From Coccinella septempunctata (taxonomy: Eukaryota > Arthropoda > Insecta > Coleoptera > Coccinellidae), in the NCBI RefSeq assembly GCF_907165205.1, contig NC_058191.1:22338064-22402063 (forward strand): a DNA stretch of 64,000 bases, in the 5' to 3' direction. The notes under the pieces are model-generated. The model made no database searches and was not told where the DNA came from. It worked only from the letters and a program-made list of their open reading frames with translations. A program made the translations under genes and the position numbers. Of the stretch, positions 22,931 through 34,441 are shown one piece after another (position 1 is the stretch's first letter; the number at the start of each line of letters is the position of its first letter).

Positions 22931-23586
22931 TTAGCTCAGTATTAACAAACAGGTTCCTAAGTTTTAAGAATTAATTCTATTCCATCAAAAAGGTTGTCAA
23001 ATCGAAAGAATTGTTGAAAATGGACACTCCAGCTTGGATAAAAGAGTCCAGTCTTCACCTCATGGATTGCCGAATATCGGCAATTGTTTGGGAAACATGT
23101 AACGCCGTATCTTGGAGACAAAGCATTTTCGGACAAAGACTTACAGAACATTTCCCACTCTATATAACTAGGATATTAATACCAAATGATGAAGTTGGAC
23201 ATTGAAAATATCAACACCACAAGAACATGAATTGAAGTGGACAGCATTATATTACTGTGCGGAGAATTTCGAGCTATATTAATTCTCCGGAATAGAACAG
23301 TGAATAACTCGCGAGATTTTAGTCTTTATAGTTTTATTTTATAGTTTGGTAAGAGGGTTACACATCACTGCGACCTTAAGGTCTATTGTGCTCCTATCAG
23401 AGGGCCCTCTACAGCTCGCCCCCTAGCTCCAGAGTTACAATTAAGTCCAGGATTAGGGCCTCCCATTCCGGTACTCTAAAATCGATATATTCGAGACATA
23501 AATTGTACTATTAACTAATTTGTATAGAAAACACATATCGTTCAATCTTCTACGATTTTCCAAGCTCAACATTCCGAAGCTTTTAG
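22931..23586. other. no gene recognised; holds a short dispersed repeat
   Basis: ORFs on both strands at 22957-23205 overlap each other and show no family motif. The stretch at about 23346-23410 (CACTGCGACCTTAAGGTCT) recurs near 56822 and is listed separately. Confidence 0.4.
23346..23410. repeat. short dispersed repeat (CACTGCGACCTTAAGGTCT)
   Basis: GGTTACACATCACTGCGACC here matches GGTTACATGTCACTGCGACC near 56815. Both continue through TTAAGGTCT and a later ATCAGAGG block. It may be the end of a SINE or retroelement; its identity is unknown. Confidence 0.55.
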
Positions 23587-23905
23587 TTAGGGAGCCGACG
23601 ATGCTTAATCGGGATTTACTCGAGTGTCGTGGAGACCTAGTGGATTCTGAAGATTGTAAGGTAGAAAGAAAAAAGGTTCTGATGTATGCACTTTCAGCGG
23701 TGGGGAAAGCGACTGCAGGTTTTCAAAGATGTAAAAAAAAATCGCCAGGTGTACATACTCGAGCGTGTCAGATTAAGATACTGTGTATGCCCTACGTGTC
23801 TCTGCATGATAATAAATTAACGTTAATCTGACAGTTTGTGTAGTGGGGCTGGCTGTACGGAAGAGTTGAAAATGGTAAAAGAAATTTTTTTTTCGAGCGT
23901 GTAAA
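23587..23905. repeat. dispersed repeat, copy 2 (uninterrupted)
   Basis: The homologue of 16925-17660 that lacks the 410-bp insertion. It therefore preserves the empty target site at about 23751-23760. GTCAGATTAAGATACTG here and GTTAATCTGACAG just downstream form a short inverted pair. Confidence 0.75.
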
Positions 23906-24910
23906 ATTTTTAGAGGGTATGTTAATAGGACAAAAATATAGGACCAAAGGAAACTACTTTTCAAGAGACTGACAATTCGGAGGTGACTGACGCAAGGTCA
24001 CAGCGGTTCTTTGAAAATGAAAAAAAAATCTTTACTTGTACATACTTGATCGTGTCAGATTTTCATACAGATGGTTAATCTTGGTGTTGCAGACGTGTTA
24101 ACCCATTAATCTGACACTATTCAGTAAGAGGTTTCTCAATCTGACCGTTTGAAGATGATAAGGCATTTGTTTTTCGAATATCTCCCATCCTGTACCTCTA
24201 ATCGTTTTTGTATTCATAATAAAAGTTGTAGATAATAAAATTCTATACAACATTCGTCTGAAGCAGTTTTTCATACCCTCGACCGTTTTCGAGCTAGAGG
24301 GTGATAAGAGCGAGGAGTTTAGCCACACATATGAAAGGCCAAGATCAAGAAAGAAACCCAGTCTAATGTAAATTTATCGCCATATTTCTCAAAAACGCTC
24401 AAACGTATAAAAAATTGCTTCGTACAAAATTGGTAGAAAATGATATGCTCTACATCGTTTATAATTTGAAGCCCAGTAGAGGAGATAATTAAAAAAAAAA
24501 CTGATTTTTGTGACTTATGGCCAATTTTTATTGTTTTGGCTTGCTGAAACTGTCAGATTATATTTTTTTTGTCATTCTTGAATCATTAACTTCAAATTAA
24601 GAAAAATACCACCGTTTGAATGTACACGTGACTTTTTTTGCAACTTTGGCGCCTTCCCACACATTTTAGTCTCGTTTAAATTGTCAGATCAAGAGAATAT
24701 ACAGGGTGTCCGGGGAGTAACTGTACATACTCATACCAGAGATACAGTTGGACTAGCTGATTACGGATTGACTATAAAAAATTAATTTCTGGATTTCCCT
24801 AGAAATCTATTAATCTTTGGTTATAGAATTAACATTCATAATTTCACGGGATTAATGGACAAAATTGTTTTTTTCAAGAAATACAAAACCCTTTCTTTCC
24901 GTATTTACCC
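23906..24910. other. no gene recognised; repeated GTCAGAT words
   Basis: Contains further CGTGTCAGAT and ATCTGACA words (about 24050, 24110, 24545, 24688). A CAGGGTGTCCGGGGAGTAAC string at about 24702 looks like the end of a TA-type element without a clear partner. Short ORFs show no motif. Confidence 0.4.
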
Positions 24911-25770
24911 GAATAATTTGGGGTAAAAGCGGACGTGTGTTGGGTTAGTTGCAAACAGTCTAGGGTACTCACGCATTTACTCAATTGAGGTAAATATTAA
25001 TTGCAGAAAACACAGATAAAACCTTTTTAGGACGATGTTTCACCTGAACGGTTCTCGTGTACCCAATTAACGCATTTTACAAACATTCTTAGTCTAAGAA
25101 ATAGTAGTTAGCAGAAAAAGCAGAATTATTCCATTTTTTTCTGTTGCAAAATTATTTTTGTACGTCTTCCATCTTCCATATATATTTTCGGAACATCTGT
25201 GAACAAACAATAATTATTATTGTTTTTTATTCACCATATCTGGGGTGATTGCCTTGTTCGCAATTACCCCAAATGGCATTTCAAAAATAATAATAAAAAA
25301 AAATTTGAGACTAGTACAATATTTCTTAATAAACTTTTTAGGGTTTTCACTCCCAATCTCTGAAACAAAATCAATTAAAAATGAAATCGACGATTTGCTC
25401 CTGCAGAATCCTCCCAGGATATCTAGTAATTGTACTAGATATCGATTGAAATTTATTCTTTCGTTGAATGTTATTTGAGCATCACCTCTATTGAAACAAA
25501 ACAATCGATGGAAATCATTTACTGTTCGACATCACTTTTTCGATATACACCACAAGCAAAATGATAAATCCTCAAAATTAGATCACAAGTTACACAATTT
25601 TTCGAAATTACTTATTTTGAAAACTATGAACGATCACTGGTAGTAACTGTTTCCTTCGCACTAAAGATGATTGAAATTAGATCACTTGGTCATGATATTT
25701 GAGCGCATGGAGAAGGATCTAGTAGATATCCATGTGTCCGCTTTTACCCCGCGTCCGCAATAACCCCATC
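24911..25770. mobile_element. inverted-repeat element with GGGGTAAAAGCGGAC ends
   Basis: The left end GGGGTAAAAGCGGACGTGTG faces the right CATGTGTCCGCTTTTACCCC, followed outward by a second related word, GCGTCCGCAATAACCCCATC. Inside, GGGGTGATTGCCTTGTTCGC and AATTACCCC repeat the theme. The block GGGTTTTCACTCCCAATCTC (about 25340) recurs in the arms of the 45.34-46.34 kb element. No transposase is recognised; the 95-codon minus ORF (25217-25504) has no motif. Confidence 0.6.
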
Positions 25771-27250
25771 GTCCCCTACATGTTGCTACTGCTTGCCTTG
25801 AAATCTACTGATATGACATAACTTCTGAAATCAAAATCTGCAGTACGATATTACGTTTATATTTATAAATTGCATCGCAACATCTTGCCTCCGGCAATTT
25901 GAACCCCCGTCTCCCCACTATGTTAGGAAACAATAAACAGAACCCAGTCATAATGCAAAAAAATTGAAAATTTTTCAAACACTTCAAGTATGTTCAAATA
26001 TCCCTAGAATACAATAAGAACACCCTGGTAACGCCTCGACAATGGGAACTACTCAATTAATCCCAGGAACGTTTGTTCCTCCCCTGTCAAATAAACAACA
26101 AAAGACATAAAGACCGGATGTCTAGAGTCAAGTCGGAAGTTTCAACAACGATTTTGTTTCTTATATTCATACGTCCTGTCCGACCATAAATTTCGTGTTT
26201 CTCGGAAGCACTTGAACAAGTCTCGCACATTTTTGGAAAGACGATATGCCGGTTAAATATAATGCCTGAGGGGCATTATATTGAATGTCGGGGGAATCGG
26301 GTGGTATTCGTGGGAATTTTGAGAAAATTAAAATGTAAAGAGCTTCTAGTTAACGAAAGGGTGTACAATTGTAGAAATGAATCGCGATTGAGTTTGTTTT
26401 ATTGTTTTTTTATCTAGATTTTGAATTTGTAGTGGTAGGTCGCCTAACGACTGTTCGCATTCAGAACTGACGTTCTGAAATACACCGCACGCCCACTATA
26501 GTCAAGTGAACAGAGCTCTGAAATCACTTTTCTCGGAATAAGCTGCATTTTTGATATAATGATTGTAACGGTAATAGAAATATATGGTCAAAAATGCAGG
26601 TGTCAGAATTATCAGGAACTATGAAAAATTCGTGGAAACGTTTTGATAGTTACGTTTTTCTCGAAATTATCGAAAATGGGGAGGTTTATCGAGAAAAGTT
26701 TCGAACAAAAGTTGTAGAGAATCAAGTATTTTCCCATCCTCGAGGTGTTCATGCCGACTGATTAGCAACGTATATCTGTAGTTAAGCGAGATAATCGAAT
26801 TTTTAATTTCGCGCACGGCTACATGACAAAAAGAAACCAGAATGTGTAGTTTGGGGCAGCTTCTTTGGCCAGGGTTGTACTCTTGTTTCGATATACGCCC
26901 CTGAAATTTCTGGCTTGAACGGGAGCTTGGCGCGGAAACCAGATGTTCATGATTTGAACGAATTTGAATGAATAGGCTTGGTAAATTGTCGTATATCGAA
27001 AGCGCATATCTCCTAACTAGTTGGGAATATAATATATAGTGAAACTAATATGCGTAAATGAATTTTTTTGTAGAATATTAGTTACCTCCACAACAGGCAA
27101 CTGTTTTTTTTTTTATTTCAAAACACCAGTTGAGAGAAATAAATGTTTTATTGCATAGTGATGAAGACAAAACATTCAATGGAAATTCATGCAGTGAATA
27201 ATATGAAAGAAAAACTCAGTAATACATTATTCATTAATTATTAACGTTAA
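25771..27250. other. no gene recognised
   Basis: AT-rich sequence with an ACACCCTGGTAACG string near 26022, probably a lone element end. Short ORFs (up to 62 codons) show no motif. It lies just downstream of the 3' end of the minus-strand PIN/CXC gene. Confidence 0.4.
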
Positions 27251-27254
27251 TGCA

Positions 27255-30200
27255 TCAATCTTCTTCTTCTATGGTATTATCTGCTTCAAGATCATCTTCA
27301 TCGCCGTCGTCCTCATCTACGTCCGAGTTTATTTCTGCTCTGTTTATAAAGTTTGAAAAATTTTCACAACTTATACCGTTACAAACTTTGCAGAACCTTG
27401 TACACTTCAGTCCTGCTTTTTTGCAACTGCAACGAGCAGTATCGCATTTTCCATTACAACTGCAGAAAACCTGAAATAATAAATCTATTGTAAGAATGGG
27501 TTTGTGAAAAACAATTTCTGAAAGGAAAAAAATTGAAGTGTGAATGGAATTGAGACTTACGTTTTTCAACAATTCCTGTGGCGCTATTGCCTTGCTCATC
27601 ATTTTTGGAAGCAGCATGAAATTTGATCTATGCCATCCCCAATCTTCCAGTTTCAAATTCCTTCGTCCTAGCCAAATTTGAATTTGATAATAAACTCGGC
27701 TAGTATGTTGCATCAAGGCTGACTCCGTTGGTGGAAGCATTGCTAGGGTTGAAATCTTCCTGGTTCCTAAAACAGGTGTTGTAAAGATTTTATATCTCAG
27801 GTCGTTGACGTTTAAATTTTCTCCACTCGTATTGTAGAGATAGCTCACTAATTTTTCCGCAATAGGATAAAGCTCCTCAATAATTTTATTTTCCTCGTAG
27901 AAAATCTGCACTGATTCTTGCAGGTCAGGATTCCTCTGTAGTAAAAGTATTATCTTTTTTTTTCCGTGATTGTACATGGCACTAGTTGAATTACATCCAG
28001 CAAATGCGTGTGCAAACAGAATGAAAGGTTTGAATTCGCGATGCTGAGATTTTGAATACAAAGTATTACCCTTAGATCCTGGAACAATTTCAAAGAGAAA
28101 CATATTGCTGTGATCTGGTGTTGAAGCAATTAGTAGAATGAAAAGATCTACGTCATTGCCAACTGCAGCAACCGGTTCTGATATGCTTTTTTTCAATGTA
28201 ATTCATTTCATTACTATGTCTACGTCAGCATCTTCTTCTGCTAGATTTACTTCGATATTATGATTCTGCAAATACTTGCTCAGTAGGTTTATAAATTTAT
28301 ACTTATTCGCAACATTCGAAAGAAATGTTTTTTGGGTAATTGTTACCATTTTATCCTCACTTATTTCAACATCTGGAGCAACAAATTTTTCTTTTCGACG
28401 AAATCGCTCATATGATTTAATACCAATTATTTCATTCGAGTAACCATCGAAGAAAACTCTGCAATTCCCTCCAAATTTGTTAACTATGAATGACCTATAT
28501 ATCTCTAATATGTCAACAAATTTTTTGCTGTGTGGCCAAAAAACTTGATGTAATAACTATCCACCATCTATTACATAAACCATATTAGTTAGAAGTGATT
28601 GGGATTGAGGATGTGTCGAAAATAATTTATAGAGCTCTGACTTAACGGACTTTCTCATCAATCCAAGTTCATCGAAGAGAGACAGCGGATATGGCGACAA
28701 TTCGAAAGATATCGCTTCTTTTTTTTCGATTCATCATTTTTATACAGAACTGCTATTCTCTGTAACAACGCAGGTGGATCTATAGCTGAAGAATCCCTGG
28801 GAACGCGAATTTTATTTTGGCCATCGCATAAATTTTTCACTATAAATTTCGATGACAAGGTAATATTCGCTAAATTTTTTCCTTTCATTGTTTCCATTCC
28901 TTTGCGCCTTCTTCAAAAGCCATATGACAATTGATATTGGCAGCACCCATAACTCCTGTTGAAAGGGACATTAACGAATCTCTTTTTTCGAAAGGATTAT
29001 GGTGGTCTAGCCAGAATACAAATTTATCTATGTCTTCTTTATCTCTTCTCATGCGGCTTTGAGATAAATCCACATGCTGCTCTCTATTAGCCGTTCTCAA
29101 ATCCGCATATTCCTCCAAACATTCCATGACGTCAAAAGCAGATGGCATTCCTAGAAGATAACGTGAAACAACACTAGGTGTAACTCCTCTACCATGCATC
29201 AAATCTGTGCCAAAAAATCTATTTAGCGTTTGTTCTATACACATATCACTCCAAACACCACTCCAAGCTTTGTCTGTCCTGCGAATAGTGAAGTAACCCT
29301 CCTTTGTGAACCTTTCGAATTCTATAGGATTCATTATTGCTTCTAGATTTGCCATATCCTGTAAATGCCATTGAGCACATTTTGCATAGGAAAAATGGCC
29401 AGATGCGTGAAAAATCGGTAACATTTCCTTCACACTGCTCAAGTGCAAGTCCCAATCCCCAAGACGTTCAGCTTCAACAAATTGCAATAAAATTATAACG
29501 CTCCTGATATTGTACCCATAATTTGGCTGTGGGTCCATAATTTTCCAAATTGTGAAGTTTTTCCAAAAATTTCTCAGTAATATAAATCATCATCATTGGA
29601 TCAATATTACAGTCACCTACTGTAGGAGATTGATCTTTCCAATTTTTGAAGAAATTTTTGATATGATTTTCCATTTCATCATTCGCAGTCATATTGTTAT
29701 TTTTTATTATGTGAATTCTTAGAGCAGTAAAACTCAATATATGAGCACGTAAGGCTCTGCTGAAAGCATGTCCTTCAGACATTTTCTTCGCTGATTGTGC
29801 AGCATATGCAGTAGCCCAAAGGTCTTTCAAACCACTTCCATCCATGATAAAGCCAATGGCTCCCATATAGGACATCAGCAAATGGAACCCTCCTAATCTT
29901 ACAACTACATTCTTGAAATCAGGATTATCTAATTGGCAAATGATCGAGTTAGCTTTGAAAGAAAGCGGCTGATCAAAAGTTACAAAAGTTGTTGTGGCAT
30001 TGTTTTTCTTCGTTTCTTCCACTGCGTAAAGCAAAGCTGTATGTAATGTCGTCAAACTTGATGGTGCTGCATTAATGAATGGAAGACAATGAACATGTGA
30101 CATCGAATATGTTACGTCTCTTGATAAAATTTCATGAAATCCCTTCCATGTTGGAATGTTTTCTATTTCATGAGCTTTCGCACACAAATAAGCAACATAA

Positions 30201-30730
30201 GATTTGGGCATATCTGGGTGTGCTTTTATATGGAGTTTATCCACATCAACGAAAACCTCGTTGTTCAATCCATCGGGATTTGTGCAATTGAATGGTATTA
30301 TTTTTATCTGCTTTTGTGAGGCCAACACAGAAGCCGATGGCATTTTCGTTAGCTTTTTGGAACATCCTTCATATTCAATATCATAATCTGGTGTGCTGAC
30401 TTTAATACCTCCCAAACAATGAAATGTTTCATGACCATCTAACGTGCTCACATTATGATCTGTGTTATCAAAAACAAATTGAGTGAAAGAGTTGGCATGA
30501 GTGATTCATTTTGCAGGTTGCATAATGACGGAAGCTTCATATATCTGAATATTGTGGTGTGTTGCCGATACCTCTAATTTACTCATCAGGTCAATAATCA
30601 ATCGAGATCCTGTTTTTCTGTAAACATAAGTTCCTACAGCCAACTTAAATTTGGAAATGTAGGATGCCTTTTCAACAAGAGTAACAAGACCCCAAAAATC
30701 CAATAAAGGCCATAGAGGCGTACACATTGT
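27255..30730 (-). pseudogene. large protein with FEN1/PIN-like nuclease region and CXC zinc region, decayed
   Basis: A minus-strand reading path of over 1000 codons runs from about 30730 to the TGA side at 27255. It is broken by frameshifts near 29500 and 28890 and by stops near 30510, 28550 and 28200. The N-terminal two thirds contain HVHCLPFINAAPSSL, TTFVTFDQPLSFKA, VVVRLGGFHLLMSYMGAIGF and a SRALRAHIL block, which I recognise only as a widespread uncharacterised family. The C-terminal third has acidic clusters in FEN1/PIN order: FFDGYSNE, NLAEEDADVDIV, AVGNDVDLFILLI, then AFAGCNSTSA. The last usually reads GCD in relatives, so an acidic residue is replaced by Asn here. A 90-bp GT-AG intron follows. 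The last exon encodes CSCNGKCDTARCSCKKAGLK, a CXC (tesmin/TSO1-like) Cys cluster, and an acidic tail. Probable role: a nuclear DNA-acting nuclease from a multicopy, virus- or transposon-like family. Confidence 0.7.
27471..27560 (-). other. 90-bp GT-AG intron in the PIN/CXC gene
   Basis: On the minus strand the donor is AAAC|GTAAGT and the acceptor TTATTTCAG|GTTTTC, preceded by a pyrimidine-rich tract. Removing it joins ELLKN directly to VFCSCNGKCD in frame, placing the CXC cluster right after the nuclease region. The intron also happens to be open in frame (30 codons), so retention would not stop translation. Confidence 0.75.
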
Positions 30731-31559
30731 GAATTTGCATTCCCTTGGAAGAAATTCGAACGATATTGATAGGATTAGCTTCTTATCTCTAACTCTCTTG
30801 TTTTTTGAGAAAGAGCAAAATATGTGAAAATGAGGTGAAAAAATCTCAAGAACTCGTAAACCGATATGGTATATTTTGAGGGCTGACTGATGTAAGTTCT
30901 AGAAAAAAAAAAATAAAAAGCTCATGTGCTAAAAGAGGTTAAAGGAAAAATCAGACATTTCTTTTTTATTTCAATTTTCAACCATGACACAATTCTGGCA
31001 CAATTGTGGAAGAAAATTTTTTTGGAAACAACAAAAATTACCTACATATACGACAGTTTTTCTGTTTGCGCCTGCAATCACATGTGGTGCTTAGGTCTCT
31101 TGGTTTTTAGTATTTTTTTTAGATTTGAAAATATAAAAAGATGTCATAGAAAAAAAGACGAGGTCTCCAACAAAAATTGTTTCATAATTGTGCCACAATT
31201 GATATGATATGATATTAATGGATTCATTTAGATACACCATACAGTAAATAGAACAAGTCAACTAATAATCAAATAAATAAACAGGCAAAATACTGCAGTA
31301 TTTTATTGCAGGATTGCATGAAATTTTCTGATCTCTTTGAGGGCCCATATTAGGGTTTGTAGAGTTTACTTTGTGAAGTTTGCCAAATGTGTTGCAAAAT
31401 AAGAAATGTGGAAGTTTTGGAGGAATCTAGTATGCCTCTGTGCTGTGGTAAAAATTTGAAGCATCTATAAGATTATGAAGTAGACGACTCAGATTTTTAC
31501 GGCAGCGGCCTGCTAGATTACCCAAAAACCATCCACATTTCTTATTTTACAACACATTT
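30731..31559. other. no gene recognised
   Basis: Sequence upstream of the PIN/CXC gene's N-terminal ORF. A 93-codon plus ORF (30926-31207) shows no motif. I could not identify a promoter or terminal repeats that would bound the gene as an element. Confidence 0.4.
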
Positions 31560-32248
31560 TGAAAATCAATGTTCACAATAATGAATATGAATAGCAGACA
31601 GAACGAAAGCTATACTCCAATCACTTTCGTTTTAGCACTCGGTAGTTCATGGAAATTTGACACATTCCACTGTGTAAAGTATGAAAATGTAGGCTTATGG
31701 CGCTTGTCAAAACATTTTTGGGTTTTAAATCAGCGCTATGTTGTCCACTCTACGTAAAAGTCTCAGTAATTACGTATTTTATCACAATGTCGAATCACTT
31801 CGGAAAATGTGAGGTCGAAAATATGTCAAGAATTCAAGAACATAATTTACGTTTATACGAACTGATTGAAGGAAGGCATAAAAAATTTAGTTATTTGTAT
31901 GGAAAATACAATAGATCAGTTTTTGAATACATATATGTATTTATTTTTGCTATGGAAGAAAATTGAATTATTGACACATAACACGCAGTAGCTTGAGGGG
32001 AGTTAATGTTGGTATCTTTAGCTAAAGGTTGAATACGTTACATCAGTTGTAGATTTCGAAAACATCAATCCCAAAATAAAATGCATATGATGCAGTGGTT
32101 GGGAATGGCTATCTCTCGAAGGTAAGATCAACTTCACCTTTAAACAAAAATTTCACATGAATTAACAATTAACAGGACAACTGGATCGTATTTATGGCTG
32201 TTTATTTTTAATACATTGATATGAGGGGTTCATATAATGATAAATATA

Positions 32249-33131
32249 CCGGGTGGCCCACCCCAGACGCGGCGTTCATTTTGAGGGAGTATATGAAAAT
32301 ATTTTGTAAATCTTTTCTTGTGGTGTGTGTAGGATGTCCCAAAGCACAATCTAAAATTATTGTCAAATATACAGGGTGTTCGAAAACAAAGATAAAGACC
32401 AAAGTTACACTTTTTTAAATGTAACACCCTATATTTGACCTCAAAAATGGAATGGCAAGCTCAAACTATTATGAATGCTCTCAGAGTACTTTATAGCTCA
32501 GAAGCACCCTTTACGAGATAATGGCAAAAAAACTAAAATATTTTTTTCAAAAAGCAATTAATGAAGAAACTAGTTAAGCCAGCGATACAGACAGAGTTTT
32601 TTCGAGTAGATAAGTTGGCTACTCCTACATATAAAAATAAATTTCAACTCTGGAATATACAGAGAGATCATAATTAATTCTCAAACATCAACACTACAAA
32701 TAATCGTCGAAAACTATTTATTTCAAATGACACACCCGGTATTTCTATAACTCGTTGATCGTAAAAATTAATTTCGAAACTATCTCTAAAAATTTTCCTA
32801 CATCTAAACCTAATAGTTTCTGAGCAATTTTCGAATTTTAATTCAAAACTAGTGAACCATTTTCGTCATTATCTCGTAAATGGCTCTTCTAAGGTATAAA
32901 GTGATCTGAAGAAGAGCATCATAATTTGAGCTTGTCATTCCATTTTTGAGGTCAAATACACAGTATTACATTTAAAAAAGTGTAACTTTGGCCTACATTG
33001 TGACACTGTATATATGACAATAATTTTAAATTGTGCTTTTGAACACCCTACACACACCACAAGAAAATAATTTCAAAATATCTTTATTTACTCTCTCAAA
33101 ATGAGCGCCGCGTCTGGGGTGGGCCACCCGG
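32249..33131. mobile_element. 883-bp snapback element (CCGGGTGGCCCACCCC ends)
   Basis: The left end CCGGGTGGCCCACCCCAGAC and the right end GTCTGGGGTGGGCCACCCGG are perfect inverted repeats, with TA outside both ends (32247-32248, 33132-33133). Complementarity continues for about 400 bp per arm through CTTGTGGTGTGTGTAGG, AATGGAATGGCAAGCTCAAA and ATTATCTCGTAAA blocks. Inside each arm is a second CAGGGTGTTCG or AACACCCTA word. It is non-coding and sits in the left arm of the large palindrome. Confidence 0.85.
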
Positions 33132-33164
33132 TATATTTATTGATCCCTTAGAACATGTACAATA

Positions 33165-34439
33165 TACGAGGATGTATTGATATCTAGTTAGCCTAGACCA
33201 GTTCCATGCATAAAAAAATATTGCGTTACCATAGCAACGAACCAATAACTCATTAGAAGTGTCAGTGTGAAGTTTGAGGTCAAAAAAGTAAACCAGAGTT
33301 ACGCAATAAATTAAAAGAAAGATGATGTCCACCAAAATAGTGAGAACCGAAAATTGGAGTATCGAGCCATCATCAAGTACCTATTAAGGGTTAAGACGTA
33401 AGCAGCAGATTTACAAAGATATGCTTAATACCCTTAGTGATCAATGTCCTTCGTATGCGACCGTGAAAAATTGGACTGCAAGCTTCAAAAGAGGTAAATT
33501 TTCCATTGAAGATGATGACCGATCGGGAAGGCCAGTTTCCGTGTCAGTCTACGAAAATTTGATGCAGTTCATGACATGATTTTATCAGACCGTCGAATTG
33601 GGCTAAAACGGATATGTGAAGCACTAAATATTTCATACGAACGCGTTCATCATATAGTTTACGTCAATTTGGACGTGAAAAATTGCTGCAAAATGGATCC
33701 CCAAATGTTTGAATGTTGACCAAACGCGTCCAAGGGTAGAAGTATCGCAATCGATGTGTGCTCGATTTGAAAACGATGTAGACTTCTTAAACTATTGTTA
33801 CTATGGATGAGACTAGGGTACATTTCTACGATACAGAAGCAAAGCAACAATTGATGGAATGGCGACACTCTGGTTCTCCAAGACCTAAGAAGTTTCGTGT
33901 CCAAAACTCTGCTGGAAAAGTTCTTGCTTCAGTTTTTTGGGATTGCCATGGGATAATCATGATTGATTTTTTGGATAAGGGTAGAACAATAGCTATTCGA
34001 CATTACTGACCACTCTACGGGAAAAAATTAAAGAGAAAAGTCGCGGAAAGCTATCCAAAGGTGTTTTGTTTTTGCAGAACTACGCCCCTGCACAAAAATC
34101 TCACCGTGCCATGCCAAAAATTCGTGATTTAGGGTTTGAATTATTAGAACACCACCTTATTCACCAGATTTGGCTCCATCCGACTATCATCTCTTTCCTC
34201 AACTGAAAAAAAGTTTGAAAAGTCGTAAATTTTCTTCCAACGAGGAGGTAATAAGAGCTGTGGAGGTTTGGTTTGCAGAGCAAGAAGAAACATTTTTTTC
34301 AAAGTTCTAGAGACGTTGCAGGTTTGCTGTAATAAATGTGTCCAATTAAGATGAGAATATGTTGAGTAATAAAATAATTTGACATTGAAATTTTGTTTGG
34401 TTCTATAGTAGGCTAAGAATTTTTCAATATATCCTCGTA
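33165..34439 (+). mobile_element. mariner-family transposon, inactive
   Basis: The left end TACGAGGATGTATTGATATC and the right end TTCAATATATCCTCGTA are inverted repeats that continue to TTAGCCTA (about 31 bp). TA lies outside both (33163-33164, 34440-34441). The length of 1275 bp is normal for mariner. The right-hand TA is the same TA that bounds the next snapback element at 34442. The interior is a damaged transposase gene. Confidence 0.9.
33312..34350 (+). pseudogene. mariner transposase, decayed
   Basis: The N-terminal helix-turn-helix region is readable with frameshifts: QIYKDMLNTLSDQCPSYATV, NWTASFKRG, DDRSGRP, LSDRRIGLKRICEALNISYE. The DD34D core follows: TMDET with the first catalytic Asp (about 33803), FWDCHGIIMIDFLDKG with the second, and HHPYSPDLAPSDYHLFP near 34150-34200. 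The segment expected to hold the third acid (LQDNA in relatives) reads LQNYAP, so that Asp is lost. Several stops and frameshifts are present. It would act by cut-and-paste at TA if intact; this copy cannot. Confidence 0.88.
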
Positions 34440-34441
34440 TA

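Noticed and set aside
27250..27474. Ser-rich plus-strand ORF of 74 codons
   Set aside because: It is the antisense of the acidic tail and CXC exon of the minus-strand gene.
30079..30386. Three overlapping plus-strand ORFs
   Set aside because: They are antisense shadows of the well-supported minus-strand PIN/CXC coding path.
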